Source: Bifidobacterium breve
Lineage (GTDB): Bacteria; Actinomycetota; Thermoleophilia; Miltoncostaeales; Miltoncostaeaceae
Reading direction: 5' to 3'
Assembly (NCBI GenBank): GCA_945876305.1
Contig: CAMCOB010000002.1
Span: forward strand, 1-57,517
DNA length: 57,517 nucleotides
Shown: one piece after another, positions 9,296 to 18,190 of the stretch
Numbering within the stretch: the first letter of the stretch is position 1
How the letters are laid out: every line of letters begins with the position of its first letter
Notes under the pieces: generated by a model
What the model was told of the DNA's origin: nothing
Databases searched by the model: none
Seen by the model: only the letters and a program-made list of their open reading frames with translations
Translations under genes and position numbers: made by a program

Positions 9296-9830
9296 GCCAC
9301 TCGTGCTCATGCCCGATCACCGACACGGTGGCCGGGTCGAGCACAAACCGCCGGCCCTCCCGGGGATCAAGACCCAGACGTACAGCGGTGAGCACCCGCA
9401 GCACGTGGCCGTGGGCAAACAGCAGCACGTCACCATCCGCAGCATCAGCCCGGGCGATGACGCGGGCCACGCGGGCGGCCACCTGGTCGGCCGACTCACC
9501 ACCTGGCACCGCACCATCCCAGATCGACCATCCCGGGTCCGTCTCGCGGATGGTGGACGTGGTGACGCCCTCGTAGTCGCCGTAGTCCCATTCAAGAAGA
9601 TCGGTGTCCACCTCTGCGTGGGCGAAACCGGCCAGTGCCGCGGTCTCACGCGCGCGCTGAAGCGGGCTGGTCAGCACCAGTGCAAATGCATTCGCCGCCA
9701 GCACCGGCGCCACCGCGGTGGCGCGTTCACGCCCCTCGGGCAACAGCGGCAGGTCGGTACTGCCGGTGTGGCGCCCGTTCTGGCTCCACTCCGTGGCCCC
9801 GTGCCGTACCAGCCAGATCGTTGTCGCCAC
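9264..9830 (-). CDS. Histidine phosphatase (phosphoglycerate mutase-like) family protein
   Basis: MATTIWLVRHGATEWSQNGRHTGSTDLPL; LEWDYGDYEG; LLFAHGHVLRVL. Confidence 0.9.
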   Translation of the reverse strand: MATTIWLVRHGATEWSQNGRHTGSTDLPLLPEGRERATAVAPVLAANAFALVLTSPLQRARETAALAGFAHAEVDTDLLEWDYGDYEGVTTSTIRETDPGWSIWDGAVPGGESADQVAARVARVIARADAADGDVLLFAHGHVLRVLTAVRLGLDPREGRRFVLDPATVSVIGHEHEWPALRRWNSST

Positions 9831-9839
9831 TGTGACCCG

Positions 9840-11246
9840 TCAGTCCTTCAGCCGGGCCTTCGCGCGCGCGATGAAGCCCTCCTCGATCTCTTCAAGGGTG
9901 CGGCCCTTGGTCTCAGGCACCAGGAACCACACAAACACAAGTCCCAGCACGGCCACCGCGGCGTAGCTGAAGAACGTGGCCGACTCGCCGATGAGGTCGA
10001 GCAGACCCAGGAACGTAAATGAGATGAACAGGTTGCCGAGCCATCCCACCACGGTGGCGATGGATGCCGCCTTGCCACGCACGCCTACCGGAAAGAGCTC
10101 CGATGCCATGAGCCACGGGATGGGGCCAAGCGAGATTGCGAAGAAGGCGACGAACGCCCAGACCGCTACCACGGTCACCAGATCGGCTGCGGTGATCGTT
10201 CCGCCGGACGACAACATTGACGACACCGCAATGGCCGACAGGCTCACCGCCATGCCGGCAAGACCGGTGTAGAGCAGCGGCTTTCGGCCCACGCGGTCAA
10301 TGAGGGCAAGTGCCCCAAGCGTGGCCAGCACATTGATGACGCCCACGCTGACTGTGGCCCAGATGGCGGCCGACCCCGCCCCGAACCCGGCGTCCTTGAA
10401 GATGCGTGGTGCGTAGTAGATGACAGTGTTGATACCGGTGAACTGCTGGATGATGAAGAGACCCACGGCCACGATGAGCGCGGGGCGCAGCACAGGCTGC
10501 ACCAGCTCGCGGAATGACGCCGTCTTCTCCTCGTCGATGCCCCGGCGCATCTCGGCCATCTCCGACTCAACCTCAGTTGGGTTGACCTTCTCGAGCACCT
10601 TGCGGGCATCTGCGTCGCGGCCCTTCAACATGAACCAGCGCGGGCTCTCCGGGAGTCCCCGCATTCCGATCAGCAGCACGATGGCCGGTGCAACACCCGT
10701 GATGAGCATCCAACGCCATTGGCCATTACTCGAGAATGCTTCGTCATTGACGTAGGCGACCAGAATGCCGATGGTGATCATGAGCTGGAAGAACGACACC
10801 AGTTGCCCACGGCGGGCCGCGGGCGCAATCTCGGTGATGTACATCGGTGCCGCGACCGCGCTGATGCCGATGGCCACGCCCAGCAGCAGACGTGCAATAT
10901 CGAGGGCACCCACGCCGGGTGCAACGGCCGATGCGATCGACCCGACAATGAAGACCGCGCCCGATGCGATGAGGCTGCGGCGGCGACCGATGCGATCGAT
11001 GATCGCCATCGCCACGAGCGAACCCACCACCGCACCCAGCAGCACAGACGACACGACGGCGCTCTTGCCGATGTCGCCCAGGTTGAATGCATCGCCGATG
11101 TAGTCGAGTGCGCCGGAGATAACACCGGTGTCAAACCCGAAGAGCAGTCCGGCGAGCGCTGCCACCACAGCGATGCGCGTGATCAGGCCCTGGGTGCCGC
11201 TGTCCCACATGTCATCGTGGGTTTCCTTGCCGCGGCGGTCGCTCAT
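9840..11246 (-). CDS. MFS sugar porter (sugar:H+ symporter family)
   Basis: LLFGFDTGVISGAL, DRIGRRRSL, PESPRWFMLKGRDADA, QQFTGINTVIYYAPRIF, DRVGRKPLL, VPETKGRTLEEIE. Confidence 0.92.
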   Translation of the reverse strand: MSDRRGKETHDDMWDSGTQGLITRIAVVAALAGLLFGFDTGVISGALDYIGDAFNLGDIGKSAVVSSVLLGAVVGSLVAMAIIDRIGRRRSLIASGAVFIVGSIASAVAPGVGALDIARLLLGVAIGISAVAAPMYITEIAPAARRGQLVSFFQLMITIGILVAYVNDEAFSSNGQWRWMLITGVAPAIVLLIGMRGLPESPRWFMLKGRDADARKVLEKVNPTEVESEMAEMRRGIDEEKTASFRELVQPVLRPALIVAVGLFIIQQFTGINTVIYYAPRIFKDAGFGAGSAAIWATVSVGVINVLATLGALALIDRVGRKPLLYTGLAGMAVSLSAIAVSSMLSSGGTITAADLVTVVAVWAFVAFFAISLGPIPWLMASELFPVGVRGKAASIATVVGWLGNLFISFTFLGLLDLIGESATFFSYAAVAVLGLVFVWFLVPETKGRTLEEIEEGFIARAKARLKD

Positions 11247-11294
11247 TCGGGAGAAACTACCCTTGAGCAGCGTGCCCGCGCCGTGCTGTGCCCG

Positions 11295-11801
11295 TCAGGC
11301 GGCGGCGCGCAGATACGGATCCCAGGCATCGGGGCGTCTGGGGGCGGCCACGTCGATAAACACGTCGGGTCGTGGCGGGCGTGGCGCGTGCCTGGGGAAC
11401 ATGGCGATCTCGTGGCACAGGGCGCTGCCCTTTCGTGCATTGCAGGGGGCGCATGACGTCACCACGTTGCCCCACGATGAGTCGCCACCCCGGCTCTTTG
11501 GCACCACATGGTCGATGGTGAGGCGGGTCCGGCTTCCGCAGTACTGGCATTCGTAGCCATCGCGGGCGAACAGCGCGCGCCTGCTCATTCGGCGTGCTTC
11601 ATACCTCGGCACCTTCACCCGGTATACGAGCCGGATGACATGCGGCGTGGCGAAGTCGCGTCCCACCCCGCGAACAGGGCGCGCCGCGTGCTCGAGTATC
11701 TCTGCCTTCTCCTTCAGCAGAAGTACGAGCGCACGTCGGATTGAGCACACGTTGATGGGCTCGTACGACGCGTTAAGAACTAATACGTGCTGTGGGACCA
11801 C
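11295..11801 (-). CDS. HNH endonuclease family protein
   Basis: VLNASYEPINVCSIRRALVLLLKEKAE...CQYCGSRTRLTIDHVVPKSRGGDSSWGNVVTSCAPCNARKG. Confidence 0.92.
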   Translation of the reverse strand: MVPQHVLVLNASYEPINVCSIRRALVLLLKEKAEILEHAARPVRGVGRDFATPHVIRLVYRVKVPRYEARRMSRRALFARDGYECQYCGSRTRLTIDHVVPKSRGGDSSWGNVVTSCAPCNARKGSALCHEIAMFPRHAPRPPRPDVFIDVAAPRRPDAWDPYLRAAA

Positions 11802-11852
11802 CCCCTTTCGAGACGGATGCTAGCCATACCGTACGGCCAACCCACCCGTGAA

Positions 11853-12707
11853 CTACGTCTGGGTTGCAGCCCTGTAGGACCCGAGCGCAATGACATGCGC
11901 GATGCCGCCCTGCTCGATGGCATCGAGTGCGGCCGAAAGCGGCAGGTCACGTGCACGGCTCCCCTCGGCATCGATGAAGAACACGTAGCGCCCCAGACCG
12001 GTGCGTGCCGGACGACTCTCGAGGCGCGTCAGGTTGACCGTGCGCAGCGAGAATTCCTGAAGGATGGACAGCAACGCGCCCGGCCGGTCACGGGGAATCG
12101 CACACACGATCGACGTTGTGAACGCACCCTCGCCAGCGGCCTCGGCCTCGTCGCGGCCCACCAGCACGAATCGTGTGTGATTCTCCATCGAGTCGGCCAC
12201 ATCCTCGGCCACGACTACGCCGCCATAGATCTCGGCGGCACGAAAGTTGCCGATCGCGGCTTCCGGCTGGTCCGACTGCACCACCATGCGCACAGCATCA
12301 GCGGTGGAGAGCGCCGCCGCCACCTCGGCCCCGGGCAGCATCTCGGTGAGCCACCGGCCGCACTGAGCGGTGGCATGCGGATGACTCTGCACACGGGTGA
12401 TCTCGGCGAGCCCGAGCCCCGGGCGGGCGATCAGGTGATGGCGGATGGGGTGGATGACCTCGCCACGGATCACGATGCCGCCCGCGTGGGTCACCAACTG
12501 GTCGAGCGTCTGCGTAACGCCGCCCTCAATGGCGTTCTCGATGGGCACCAGCGCCTGTGCCACCTCGCCGGCTGCCACGGCGTCGAAGCATGCCGTGATG
12601 CTCGGCTTCGGCACCTCCCGCGCGGCGGCCTCAGCGCCCACCAGGGCGATGAGGGCCTCCTCGCAGAAGGTGCCCGGCGGACCGAGATAGGCGATGCCTC
12701 CGCTCAT
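11853..12707 (-). CDS. pheA: Prephenate dehydratase with C-terminal ACT domain
   Basis: MSGGIAYLGPPGTFCEEALIAL; VPIENAIEGGVTQTLDQL; GALLSILQEFSLRTVNLTRLESRPARTGLGRYVFFIDAEG. Confidence 0.92.
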   Translation of the reverse strand: MSGGIAYLGPPGTFCEEALIALVGAEAAAREVPKPSITACFDAVAAGEVAQALVPIENAIEGGVTQTLDQLVTHAGGIVIRGEVIHPIRHHLIARPGLGLAEITRVQSHPHATAQCGRWLTEMLPGAEVAAALSTADAVRMVVQSDQPEAAIGNFRAAEIYGGVVVAEDVADSMENHTRFVLVGRDEAEAAGEGAFTTSIVCAIPRDRPGALLSILQEFSLRTVNLTRLESRPARTGLGRYVFFIDAEGSRARDLPLSAALDAIEQGGIAHVIALGSYRAATQT

Positions 12708-12726
12708 GCGGTCATGACCGGAGGAA

Positions 12727-14034
12727 CTAGAAGACGATCTTGACGGGGTATTCGGCCCGGTTGTTGTCGGTGCGTGTCTCGTTGGGCACCGGCACCACCT
12801 CGACCTTGAGCACCGAGGCATCCCCGAACGTGGGGCTCTTCGGTCCCGGAAGCGTCACCGACTGCTGCTGACCCGACTCGATCGAGGGAATGGACTTCTC
12901 CGCGGTCTGGGCGTCCTTGGCGGATGCCGTACTTGAGAACGTCACGCGCACCACAACATTGGTCTCGGTGGCGTCACCGGAGTTCTCCACCGTGATCTGC
13001 CACTGCAACTTGTCGGATGCCTGGATCTGGGTCTCGGAATCGGCCGACAGGGCGAGGCCCTCCGGAAGCGCCTGCACCGATGCGATGCCCGTGCCGTGAA
13101 GCACGCCTGACGTGGACGTTGCGTCGGTGCCCGATAGCGCGCTGCTGCCCGTGCGCTGGAGGCCCGGGATGAGCTGGCCGGCGCCGGTGGGCGACGACTG
13201 GTCGGCACGGATGCCGCCCAGGAAGAACTGGCGATCGGGAACCTGCACACCAGTTACGTCGGCGTCGGCAAGCGCGCGCTTGGCGGGGCCCACGAACGAG
13301 TCCTGATAGATGACGTCACTCGCCAGAAACCGCTGCATGGCGCTGGCCAGGGTGGCCGACGAGTACGCGCGGTTCTTTGAATCGACAACTGATGGCAGCG
13401 AGTCAGCCAACGCCTTCAGGCCTGTTACGCGGTACTGCAATGCGGTGACCAGGCTCTGGTTGGGGGCTGAGAGCGAATCGGGTGACTCGAGGGCCTCCGC
13501 CTGACCCACCAGGGCTTGGGCCTTATTGGAGAGGTCGCGCACCTGCACCTGCAGTTCGGCCGGCTTCGCACCGTTCTGGTTGGCGAGGAGCTCCTGGAGG
13601 GAGTCACCCTCCTTGGCGGAGGCGGTCACGATCGTTGTGACATCACCCATGTACGACTTGTAGGAGTCCTCCATCTGGCTGCGGCGGCACCCCTGGATGA
13701 CGAGCGTGGAGATGATGATGAGGATGATGACGCCGGCAACCGCGATGCCGATGCGCACAGCCGGCTTCTTGAGCGCTGCGGACCCGCCGCCCGGCATGGA
13801 GCGGCGCGAACCACCACCGCCGCCGCCGCTGCTGCCACTGCCACCGGAGCCCCCACGTCGACGGCCGCCACCCGAACCACCACGCCCCCGGCGGCTGCCG
13901 CCGGAGTCGCTGCCACTGCGCGAGGATCCGGAGTCCGACGATGGCTCACGTGCGGCATCGTCGGAAAGCGGCCCCGAGATGCCCGTGGGCTGGTCGTCAT
14001 GACCGTGATCTGTACCCGTGTCGTCCATGTCCAC
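12727..14034 (-). CDS. Membrane protein with Gly/Ser/Arg-rich N-terminus and C-terminal CARDB-like domain
   Basis: GRGGSGGGRRRGGSGGSGSSGGGGGGS tract, one TM helix (VRIGIAVAGVIILIIISTLVI), C-terminal LQWQITVENSGDATETNVVVRVTF. Confidence 0.6.
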   Translation of the reverse strand: MDMDDTGTDHGHDDQPTGISGPLSDDAAREPSSDSGSSRSGSDSGGSRRGRGGSGGGRRRGGSGGSGSSGGGGGGSRRSMPGGGSAALKKPAVRIGIAVAGVIILIIISTLVIQGCRRSQMEDSYKSYMGDVTTIVTASAKEGDSLQELLANQNGAKPAELQVQVRDLSNKAQALVGQAEALESPDSLSAPNQSLVTALQYRVTGLKALADSLPSVVDSKNRAYSSATLASAMQRFLASDVIYQDSFVGPAKRALADADVTGVQVPDRQFFLGGIRADQSSPTGAGQLIPGLQRTGSSALSGTDATSTSGVLHGTGIASVQALPEGLALSADSETQIQASDKLQWQITVENSGDATETNVVVRVTFSSTASAKDAQTAEKSIPSIESGQQQSVTLPGPKSPTFGDASVLKVEVVPVPNETRTDNNRAEYPVKIVF

Positions 14035-14112
14035 TTCAGCGACCCCCCGCTACGTAACGCGTAATGCAGTCCGGAGCAGATGCGCGCCCCGAGAGGACGC
14101 GCTGATTGAGAT

Positions 14113-14196
<84 letters not shown>

Positions 14197-14385
14197 GTGA
14201 CCAGCCCTGAGGCGGCAGGATGCTAGCGCAACCTCCATGGCCGGAACCTGCACGGGTGATGTCTACGATTGGCGTTTCGTTCGGCGCCGTCGCAAGGATT
14301 CCTCTGCCAGCGGTGGAAGGCCACTCGCCAGATGCGCATGCCCGGATCACATACATCACCCACACGTGCTCAAGGACAGGGCCGC

Positions 14386-16020
14386 GTGCTCGGCCGCTAC
14401 GACCTCCAGGAGGTCATCGGCCGGGGAGCCACCTCGCGGGTCTATCGGGCCCTCGATCGGGCCACAGGGCGGGATGTCGCGGTAAAGGAGATCCCCATCG
14501 ATCTCGGCCTGGAGAGGCGCGTGGGGGCCGAGATCCGGGCGGCATCACGGCTTGAGCACCATGGCGTGGTGCGCATGCTCGACTGGGGCGAGGACAGCGA
14601 ATCGCTCTATCTCATCTCCGAACTGATCGACGGACCATCGTTGGAGCGGGTGTACGCCGACACGCCTCCGGGCGACCGCGCTGCTGCCGAGATGGCCGCA
14701 GATGTACTGGATGCCCTTGCGCATGCGCACGAGCGCGGCGTGATCCACCGCGACATCAAACCCGCCAACATCCTGGTTGACGACGACGGACACGCCCGGG
14801 TGACCGATCTGGGAGTGGCCCGGCTCTCCGGTGAGAGCGGAATGACCCAGACCGGTGGCGTGGTGGGCACCATGGCGTACATGGCGCCCGAGCAGGCAAC
14901 GGGCGAGGTCGTGACCGGCGCTGCCGACGTATGGGCCGCCACGCTGGTGCTGTACGAGGGGCTCACAGGCAGAAATCCCCTGCTGGGGGCCAGTCCGGCA
15001 GATACCGCGCGCCGGGCGGCGCTCGGCGAGGTGGCACCCATCCGCACGCTCCGCCCCGACCTGCCGGAGCGCCTGTCGCGGGCCATCGATGCCGGACTCT
15101 CGCCCGACCCGAATGCGCGCCCCGATGCCGCACGCCTGGCGCGCGTGGTGCGCGAGGAAGCCGATGAACTGCCCGAGGGCCGTGGCAAGCGCGCCATCGC
15201 ACTGCTTTCCGGTCCGCTGCCGCCCGCGCTCACCGGAGTCGCCGCCGCCATTCTGGGCGGCATGATCGCCGAGCGCGGGTTCAGCACCAGCACCTTCGGC
15301 ACCGCGGGCATCGCCCTCATCGCCGGCATCATCGGCGCATGGCGTGCGCCCGTGGCGGCACTCGGCCTGGTGCTGCTGGCGGGCGTCGGCATGGCCACCG
15401 CTGCACCCGCATTCACCGGAATCGCCGTCATCATCGCGCTGCTGCTGGTGATGACCGGATCACGGCATGGTCGCCTCATCCTGCTGCCGGTGCTTGCGCC
15501 GGTGCTGGCGGCGTGGGGCCTGTTACCGCTGTACGCCATCGCGGCGGGATCCACCCGATCAGTGGCATCCCGCATATGGACATCGGTCGCGGGAATGCTC
15601 GCCGTGCTTGCGTGGCAGATCGTGGCCGGAGCATCGTCGTTTATGTTCACCGGCGGAGAGCAATGGGGTATTTGGGATCGCCTGAAGGGGTTACGATCGC
15701 CCATGGCAGCGGGGGATCTGCTGCTGCGTCCCCTCGGTGCGCACCCGCAGGCGCTGATGGCTGCCGGCATCATGATTGCGGCGGCCCTGACATGGCCTTT
15801 GGTGCTGCGATCACGGGGTACCACACGCATCTCCACGGCGGTGCTGTGGGGGGCGGGAGTGACCATCGCCGCTGGCTTGCTGGGGGGCGGAGGCCTGTGG
15901 GCGGTCGGCGCCGTGATCCCCTCGGCTATCCTCGCAATTGCCTGGGCGGCTCGGCCATGGCGCGTATTCACGCGTGGTGATGCCGGGCAGTCGCCCTCCG
16001 TTGACGGAATGGTGGGATGA
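14386..16020 (+). CDS. Ser/Thr protein kinase with polytopic membrane C-terminal domain (PknA-like position)
   Basis: GRYDLQEVIGRGATSRVYRALD, VAVKEI, HRDIKPANILVDDDGHARVTDLGVARL, MAPEQATGE; several hydrophobic helices after the kinase domain; start uncertain (ORF track 14269). Confidence 0.85.
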   Translation: MLGRYDLQEVIGRGATSRVYRALDRATGRDVAVKEIPIDLGLERRVGAEIRAASRLEHHGVVRMLDWGEDSESLYLISELIDGPSLERVYADTPPGDRAAAEMAADVLDALAHAHERGVIHRDIKPANILVDDDGHARVTDLGVARLSGESGMTQTGGVVGTMAYMAPEQATGEVVTGAADVWAATLVLYEGLTGRNPLLGASPADTARRAALGEVAPIRTLRPDLPERLSRAIDAGLSPDPNARPDAARLARVVREEADELPEGRGKRAIALLSGPLPPALTGVAAAILGGMIAERGFSTSTFGTAGIALIAGIIGAWRAPVAALGLVLLAGVGMATAAPAFTGIAVIIALLLVMTGSRHGRLILLPVLAPVLAAWGLLPLYAIAAGSTRSVASRIWTSVAGMLAVLAWQIVAGASSFMFTGGEQWGIWDRLKGLRSPMAAGDLLLRPLGAHPQALMAAGIMIAAALTWPLVLRSRGTTRISTAVLWGAGVTIAAGLLGGGGLWAVGAVIPSAILAIAWAARPWRVFTRGDAGQSPSVDGMVG

Positions 16021-16808
16021 GCGCACTCCGGAGCATCGAACAGAAGATTGAGGGCCTGGTCGAAAAGACCTTCGGCCGGATGTTTCGCAGCACGCTCCAG
16101 CCCGTGGAGCTGGCACGACGTCTGGCACGTGAGATGGAGGACCACAAGACCGTCTCGGTGTCGCGCGTGTACGTGCCAAACCAGTACACGGTGTACCTCT
16201 CCTCAACCGATCGCCGGCAGTTTGCATCGTACGAATCGTCGCTCGTGATCGAGTTGGGCTCGTACCTTGAGGCCCACGCCCGCAGCGAGGGGCTGTCGCT
16301 CCTCTCCATGCCGCGAATCCGCCTGGAGACCGACGACGACCTGCGCCCGGGCGAGTTCGGCATCGCGTGCCGCATGGTGGACCCAGGGCGCCCCGGCATC
16401 GAGGTGCCGGGTGAAGAGCCCGTGGAGCCGCTGCCGCCGCCGGCTCCGCCGCTGTCAAACGAGGCACTTGATGCCGTGAGCGGCACACAGGTGCTGAGTG
16501 CCGAGCAGGCCCGTGCCGCAGGCCTGGTGCGCGAGGAGGTCACCATCTACGTGGGCGGCCAGCCCAACCGCGTGGCGCGCAAGGTCACCACACTGGGGCG
16601 AAGCCGCGACTGCGACATCGTGGTGCCCGACCCAAACGTGAGCCGCGTGCACGCCGAGATCCGCCACGAGGGCCTCGAGTACACGTTGGTGGACCTTGGC
16701 TCCACCAACGGCGTCGAGGTAAACGGCAAGCGCGTAATGCGTCATACCCTTCGCGATGGTGACCAGGTGAGCCTGGGTGGCGCCGAGATCGTCGTGGAAC
16801 GCCGATGA
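16017..16808 (+). CDS. fhaA: FhaA-like protein: DUF3662 domain plus C-terminal FHA domain
   Basis: MSALRSIEQKIEGLVEKTFGRMFRSTLQPVELARRLAREMEDHKTVS...YVPNQYTVYLS; GRSRDCDIVVPDPNVSRVHAEIR...LVDLGSTNGVEVNGKR. Confidence 0.92.
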   Translation: MSALRSIEQKIEGLVEKTFGRMFRSTLQPVELARRLAREMEDHKTVSVSRVYVPNQYTVYLSSTDRRQFASYESSLVIELGSYLEAHARSEGLSLLSMPRIRLETDDDLRPGEFGIACRMVDPGRPGIEVPGEEPVEPLPPPAPPLSNEALDAVSGTQVLSAEQARAAGLVREEVTIYVGGQPNRVARKVTTLGRSRDCDIVVPDPNVSRVHAEIRHEGLEYTLVDLGSTNGVEVNGKRVMRHTLRDGDQVSLGGAEIVVERR

Positions 16809-16856
16809 TCGCACCGGGGCCACGCAAGCGCCGGTCGGAGTGACCGGGAGGCACCG

Positions 16857-17444
16857 GTGACCGAGACGGGGCTCATCATCGGGCAGGCCGTCTTTCTCCT
16901 GCTCCTATTCGTATTTATCGGCGCCGTCGTGCGGGCGTCGGTGCGCGCCCTGCGCACGGCTGAGATCGAGGTACGCCCACCCGATCCGTCGGAGATGGCC
17001 CCCGCCCAGTCCAGGGCACCCTCACCGGGCACGGCTGCGCAGACGGTGGTGGGCGTGGGCTCCGCCCAGGCGGTGCGCAAGCCGCACGCCGTCATGCCAG
17101 AGAACGCCGGAATCGCCGCAAAGCCCGAGATCGCACGTGCTGCGGCAGCGATGGACCCGCACCTCATCGTGACGCAATCCACCAGCCTTCAGGTGGGAAC
17201 GCGATATGACGTGGCGGGCGGGGCGACGATCGGTCGATCGAAGTCCTCGCGCATCCCCGTGACCGATCAATTCATCTCACACACCCACGCCCGCGTGTTC
17301 CGCCGCGGCCACTTCTGGTTTGCAGAGGACCTGGGGTCGCTCAACGGCACGTTCATCAACGGCAGCCGCATCTCGGGTGAGCAGCAGTTGCATCTGCGCG
17401 ACGAGATACGCGTGGGCGAGACCGTGCTGCGGTGGGAGGACTGA
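16857..17444 (+). CDS. fhaB: FhaB-like membrane-anchored FHA domain protein
   Basis: N-terminal TM helix; TIGRSKSSRIPVTDQFISHTHARVFRRGHFWFAEDLGSLNGTFINGSRI. Confidence 0.88.
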   Translation: MTETGLIIGQAVFLLLLFVFIGAVVRASVRALRTAEIEVRPPDPSEMAPAQSRAPSPGTAAQTVVGVGSAQAVRKPHAVMPENAGIAAKPEIARAAAAMDPHLIVTQSTSLQVGTRYDVAGGATIGRSKSSRIPVTDQFISHTHARVFRRGHFWFAEDLGSLNGTFINGSRISGEQQLHLRDEIRVGETVLRWED

Positions 17445-17446
17445 CC

Positions 17447-18190
17447 ATGCGCGACGATCTGGCCCTCACCGAGCTCGCATCGGCATCCGACGTGGGTCGT
17501 GTGCGGTCCGACAACCAGGACCTCGACCTGCTGGCGCCGCCGCTCATCGCGGTGGCCGACGGAATGGGTGGGCACAAGGGCGGTGCCACCGCAGCGCGCA
17601 TGGCCGTCGACTCGCTTCGCGAGGTGGGCACCACAACCGACCCGGCTGCCCTGCTGACTGCGCTGAAGCAGGCGAACACGGCGATCGTCGCCGCGGCGGT
17701 GGCCGACCCGGATCTGGAGGGCATGGGCACCACCACCACAGCGGGGTTTGTCGATGCCGGGGTGCTCTATCTGGTGCACGTGGGTGATTCACGGGCCTAT
17801 CTGGTGCGTGACGGGCGCATAGTGCAGGTGACCGACGACCACTCCATCGTGGCCGAGATGGTGCGGCGAGGGGCACTGTCGGAGGCCGATGCCGAGCACC
17901 ACCCCGCGCGCCACGTGATCACCCGGGCGCTAGGCGTCGACATCGACGTGGAGGTGGACGCCCTGCGGGTTGATCTGGAACCCGGCGACGTGGTGCTGCT
18001 GTGCACCGACGGCTTGTCGGGTCCGGTGGACGACGATGAGATCCTGGCCGCCATTGATGGCGCAGGCACCCTGAACGAAGCGGCGGCCACGCTGATTGCC
18101 CTGGCCAATAATGCGGGCGGGCCTGACAACGTCACCGTGGTGCTCGCCCGGGTGGACGCGGTCACCCGGGAGGCGGCGGCAGCGGGATGA
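17447..18190 (+). CDS. PP2C-family Ser/Thr phosphatase, soluble
   Basis: VRSDNQD, VADGMGGHKGG, GMGTTTTAGF, VHVGDSRAYLVRDG, LLCTDGLSG, GPDNVTVVLA. Confidence 0.92.
   Translation: MRDDLALTELASASDVGRVRSDNQDLDLLAPPLIAVADGMGGHKGGATAARMAVDSLREVGTTTDPAALLTALKQANTAIVAAAVADPDLEGMGTTTTAGFVDAGVLYLVHVGDSRAYLVRDGRIVQVTDDHSIVAEMVRRGALSEADAEHHPARHVITRALGVDIDVEVDALRVDLEPGDVVLLCTDGLSGPVDDDEILAAIDGAGTLNEAAATLIALANNAGGPDNVTVVLARVDAVTREAAAAG

Noticed and set aside
11295-11801. HNH nuclease as part of a defence island or homing element
   Set aside because: Solitary gene between sugar transporter and pheA, no methylase, intron or other defence genes adjacent; this HNH family is common as a standalone gene.
14607-16145. 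Long minus-strand ORF (512 aa) opposite the polytopic kinase and other long antisense ORFs (17797-19140, 33515-34828, 37633-39459, 45763-47472, 51856-53307)
   Set aside because: High-GC codon bias creates long antisense frames; the translations are Arg/His/Pro/Ser-rich with no family motifs and lie opposite well-supported genes.
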